DNA from: Streptomyces cucumeris
GTDB lineage: Bacteria; Actinomycetota; Actinomycetes; Streptomycetales; Streptomycetaceae
Reading direction: 5' to 3'
Assembly (NCBI RefSeq): GCF_024295805.1
Contig: NZ_JANCLX010000001.1
Coordinates: forward strand, 475,856-539,855
Length of the DNA: 64,000 nucleotides
Shown one piece after another: positions 62,469 through 64,000 of the stretch (within the stretch, counting starts at the first letter, position 1; each line of letters begins with the position of its first letter). The translations under genes and the position numbers were made by a program. The notes under the pieces were generated by a model. That model did no database searches and was not told where the DNA came from. It worked only from the letters and a program-made list of their open reading frames with translations.

Positions 62469-63461
62469 ATGGCAGACATCGACAGCACGCACCGGGACGG
62501 CGGCGGCCGGGACCGGGCCGGAGGGTGGGCGGCGCTGCGCCGGACCCCCGTCACGGCGTGGAACGAGGACCTCACCGACTGGGCGGCGGCCCTGACCTAC
62601 TACGCGGTGCTGGCCCTCTTCCCGGTGATGCTGATGATGCTCTCGGTGCTGGGTCTTTCGATGCCCACCTCCACCCCGGACGTCATCGACCGCCTCACCC
62701 AGGCCGCCCCGCCCGAATCCCGCGACCTGCTGCGCACCGCGCTGCGCGAGACCGCGCACCAGCCGTCCGCCGCCTGGCTGCTGGTGGTCGTCGGCGGCCT
62801 CGGCGGGCTGTGGTCCGGCTCCAGCTATCTGGCCGTCTTCCGGCGTGCCCTGCACGCGATGCACCGGGAGAGTGCCCACCGCCCGGTCTGGCGCACCGCC
62901 CCCCGCATCGTCCTCACCGCCGTGGCGGTCATCGTCCTGCTGCTGGTCAGCACCGCCACCCTGATGCTCACCGGCGGTCTGGCCCGCCGGCTGGGCGAGG
63001 TGTGGGGGCTGGGCGCCGCGCCCCTGACCGCCTGGGCGGCCCTGCGCTGGCCGGTGCTGGTGGCCATGGCCATCACCTTGATCCTGGTCCTCTACCGCTC
63101 CGGCCCGGCCCGCTCCCGCCCCGTCCGCCGGATGGCCCCCGGCGGCGCGCTCGCCGTCGTCCTGCTGCTGGCCGTCTCCCTCGGCTTCAGCGCCTATGCC
63201 TCCCACGTCCCCACCTACCACCGGCTCTACGGGCCGCTGGCGGGCATGGTGGTGTTCCTGATGTGGCTGTGGCTGTCCAATCTGGCCCTGCTGCTCGGAG
63301 CCCAGTTCAACGCCGAGCTCATCAGGAATCCGGCGCCGGACACATGTCCGGCCGATCGTCGGGAAGAAGCCGAAGAAGCCACCCGGTGGCTCCCCCGCAC
63401 CTCGGGGGAACCCGCCTCCGCATCACACCCGGAGGCGGACGGAACCGGAGTTGGGAGGTAG
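62469..63461 (+). CDS. YihY/BrkB family membrane protein
   Basis: The 330-residue protein has six hydrophobic helices and the family signatures AALTYYAVLALFPVMLMMLS (helix 1), GGLGGLWSGSSYLAVFRRAL (helix 2) and GPLAGMVVFLMWLWLSNLAL with LLGAQFNAEL (helix 6). YihY/BrkB proteins have no firmly established transport activity. ATG 62469 fits the family start. The last ~40 residues are hydrophilic. A HATPase gene starts 6 nt downstream, so the two share an operon. Confidence 0.92.
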   Translation: MADIDSTHRDGGGRDRAGGWAALRRTPVTAWNEDLTDWAAALTYYAVLALFPVMLMMLSVLGLSMPTSTPDVIDRLTQAAPPESRDLLRTALRETAHQPSAAWLLVVVGGLGGLWSGSSYLAVFRRALHAMHRESAHRPVWRTAPRIVLTAVAVIVLLLVSTATLMLTGGLARRLGEVWGLGAAPLTAWAALRWPVLVAMAITLILVLYRSGPARSRPVRRMAPGGALAVVLLLAVSLGFSAYASHVPTYHRLYGPLAGMVVFLMWLWLSNLALLLGAQFNAELIRNPAPDTCPADRREEAEEATRWLPRTSGEPASASHPEADGTGVGR

Positions 63462-63467
63462 GAACCG

Positions 63468-63893
63468 ATGTCGGCTGCGTATGAGCTGACCGAAGCCGTC
63501 ACCACCGTCAGTGCCGATCTGACGACCGGCCCCGATGCCGCCGTCCGCGCCCGGCGCGTGGCCCGCGGCTTCCTCGGAAAGGCGGCCCTGAGCGGGGCGT
63601 CCGAGATGTGTGACGCCGTGGAGCTGGTGGTCTCCGAGCTGGTGACCAACGTCGTCCGCCACACGGACGACCCGGTGTGCCGCGTGGAACTCACGGATAT
63701 CGGCGGCGGCCTGGAGGTCGCCGTCACCGACAGCGACCCACGCCCCCCACGGTGGCGTTCCCCCGACCTCTCCGGCGGCGGCGGCTTCGGCTGGCCCCTG
63801 GTCCACCGGCTGGCCTCCTCGGTCCGCGTCTCCACCCACCCCACCGGCAAAACGGTCCACGCCCTGATGACCCCGGACCTGATGCCCGCGTAA
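63468..63893 (+). CDS. HATPase anti-sigma-type ATP-binding protein
   Basis: The 141-residue GHKL domain has motif N in VVSELVTNVVRHTDD, G1 in VTDSDPRPP (Asp and Pro-Arg-Pro, as in RsbW-like proteins) and the Gly-rich lid in SGGGGFGWPLVHRLA. It resembles anti-sigma kinases that bind SigF-type factors, or related kinases of anti-anti-sigma proteins. GGGAGG lies upstream of the ATG. It may work with the sigma at 39807 or others, an inference. It follows the YihY/BrkB gene by 6 nt. Confidence 0.9.
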   Translation: MSAAYELTEAVTTVSADLTTGPDAAVRARRVARGFLGKAALSGASEMCDAVELVVSELVTNVVRHTDDPVCRVELTDIGGGLEVAVTDSDPRPPRWRSPDLSGGGGFGWPLVHRLASSVRVSTHPTGKTVHALMTPDLMPA

Positions 63894-64000
63894 CCCACGG
63901 CCCGGTCCCCATGGGCTGCTCGGCGCCATGCCGAGCCGGGCGGATACGGACGACGGTTTCCCTATGTAACACCCTGTCCGAAAACGTGTGAGTCCGTGCA

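Overview
The window is high-GC actinobacterial chromosome, almost certainly Streptomyces. Third codon positions are strongly G/C, GTG and TTG starts occur, and start/stop overlaps (ATGA, GTGA, TGATG) are frequent. It carries a spore-pigment (whiE-like) type II polyketide cluster, an ethylmalonyl-CoA operon, SpoIIE-type phosphatases and a SigF/SigB-family sigma factor. No rRNA, tRNA, CRISPR array or prophage is visible. The base calls look unreliable in three G/C homopolymer patches (1-108, about 33299-33338 and 47862-48000).

Left part (0.1-11 kb): a minus-strand block of central metabolism. psd and pssA make phosphatidylethanolamine. Five tightly coupled genes (7837 down to 1780) encode the core ethylmalonyl-CoA pathway: ccr, ethylmalonyl-CoA mutase, a citrate-lyase-like CoA lyase, a MaoC hydratase and an acyl-CoA dehydrogenase. 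Upstream lie a TetR regulator and a double-domain 3-hydroxyacyl-CoA dehydrogenase. The pathway assimilates C2 units and also supplies ethylmalonyl-CoA and propionyl-CoA, which are polyketide extender precursors.

11-17 kb: mixed housekeeping and accessory genes (HEAT protein, GNAT, SDR, MerR plus a coupled unknown, a radical SAM protein with an SOS-like box, SRPBCC). They surround about 860 bp without a convincing gene that holds two tandem-repeat families and a shrunken MITE. 17-31 kb: a 14-TM drug exporter with an unusual extracellular-type tail, a frameshifted PAS/GAF/SpoIIE/HATPase phosphatase, a methyltransferase, three co-transcribed peptidases, a 4'-phosphopantetheinyl transferase, a GNAT and a DUF5107 protein. 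31-45 kb: a stress and signalling stretch. It has two divergent genes with SigB-like promoters, an operon of F420 oxidoreductase, ThDP enzyme and catalase, a SigF-type sigma factor, PAS/GAF and GAF/ANTAR proteins, hemerythrin and an aminotransferase-like pseudoenzyme.

45-59 kb: cell-envelope and secondary metabolism. A secreted beta-helix protein and an O-methyltransferase are followed by a class F sortase with an adjacent candidate substrate. Then one minus-strand unit of about 9 kb (58560 to 49488) holds SchA/CurD-like protein, cupin, KS-alpha, KS-beta, ACP, aromatase/cyclase and second cyclase, followed directly by a complete acetyl-CoA carboxylase (fused AccD-AccA, AccB, AccC). This reads as a spore-pigment PKS carrying its own malonyl-CoA supply, and it is the most distinctive feature here. 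59-64 kb: DedA, an MBL-fold hydrolase, GNAT, a full-length MITE with TA target duplication, an M19 dipeptidase, YihY/BrkB and a HATPase anti-sigma-type protein.
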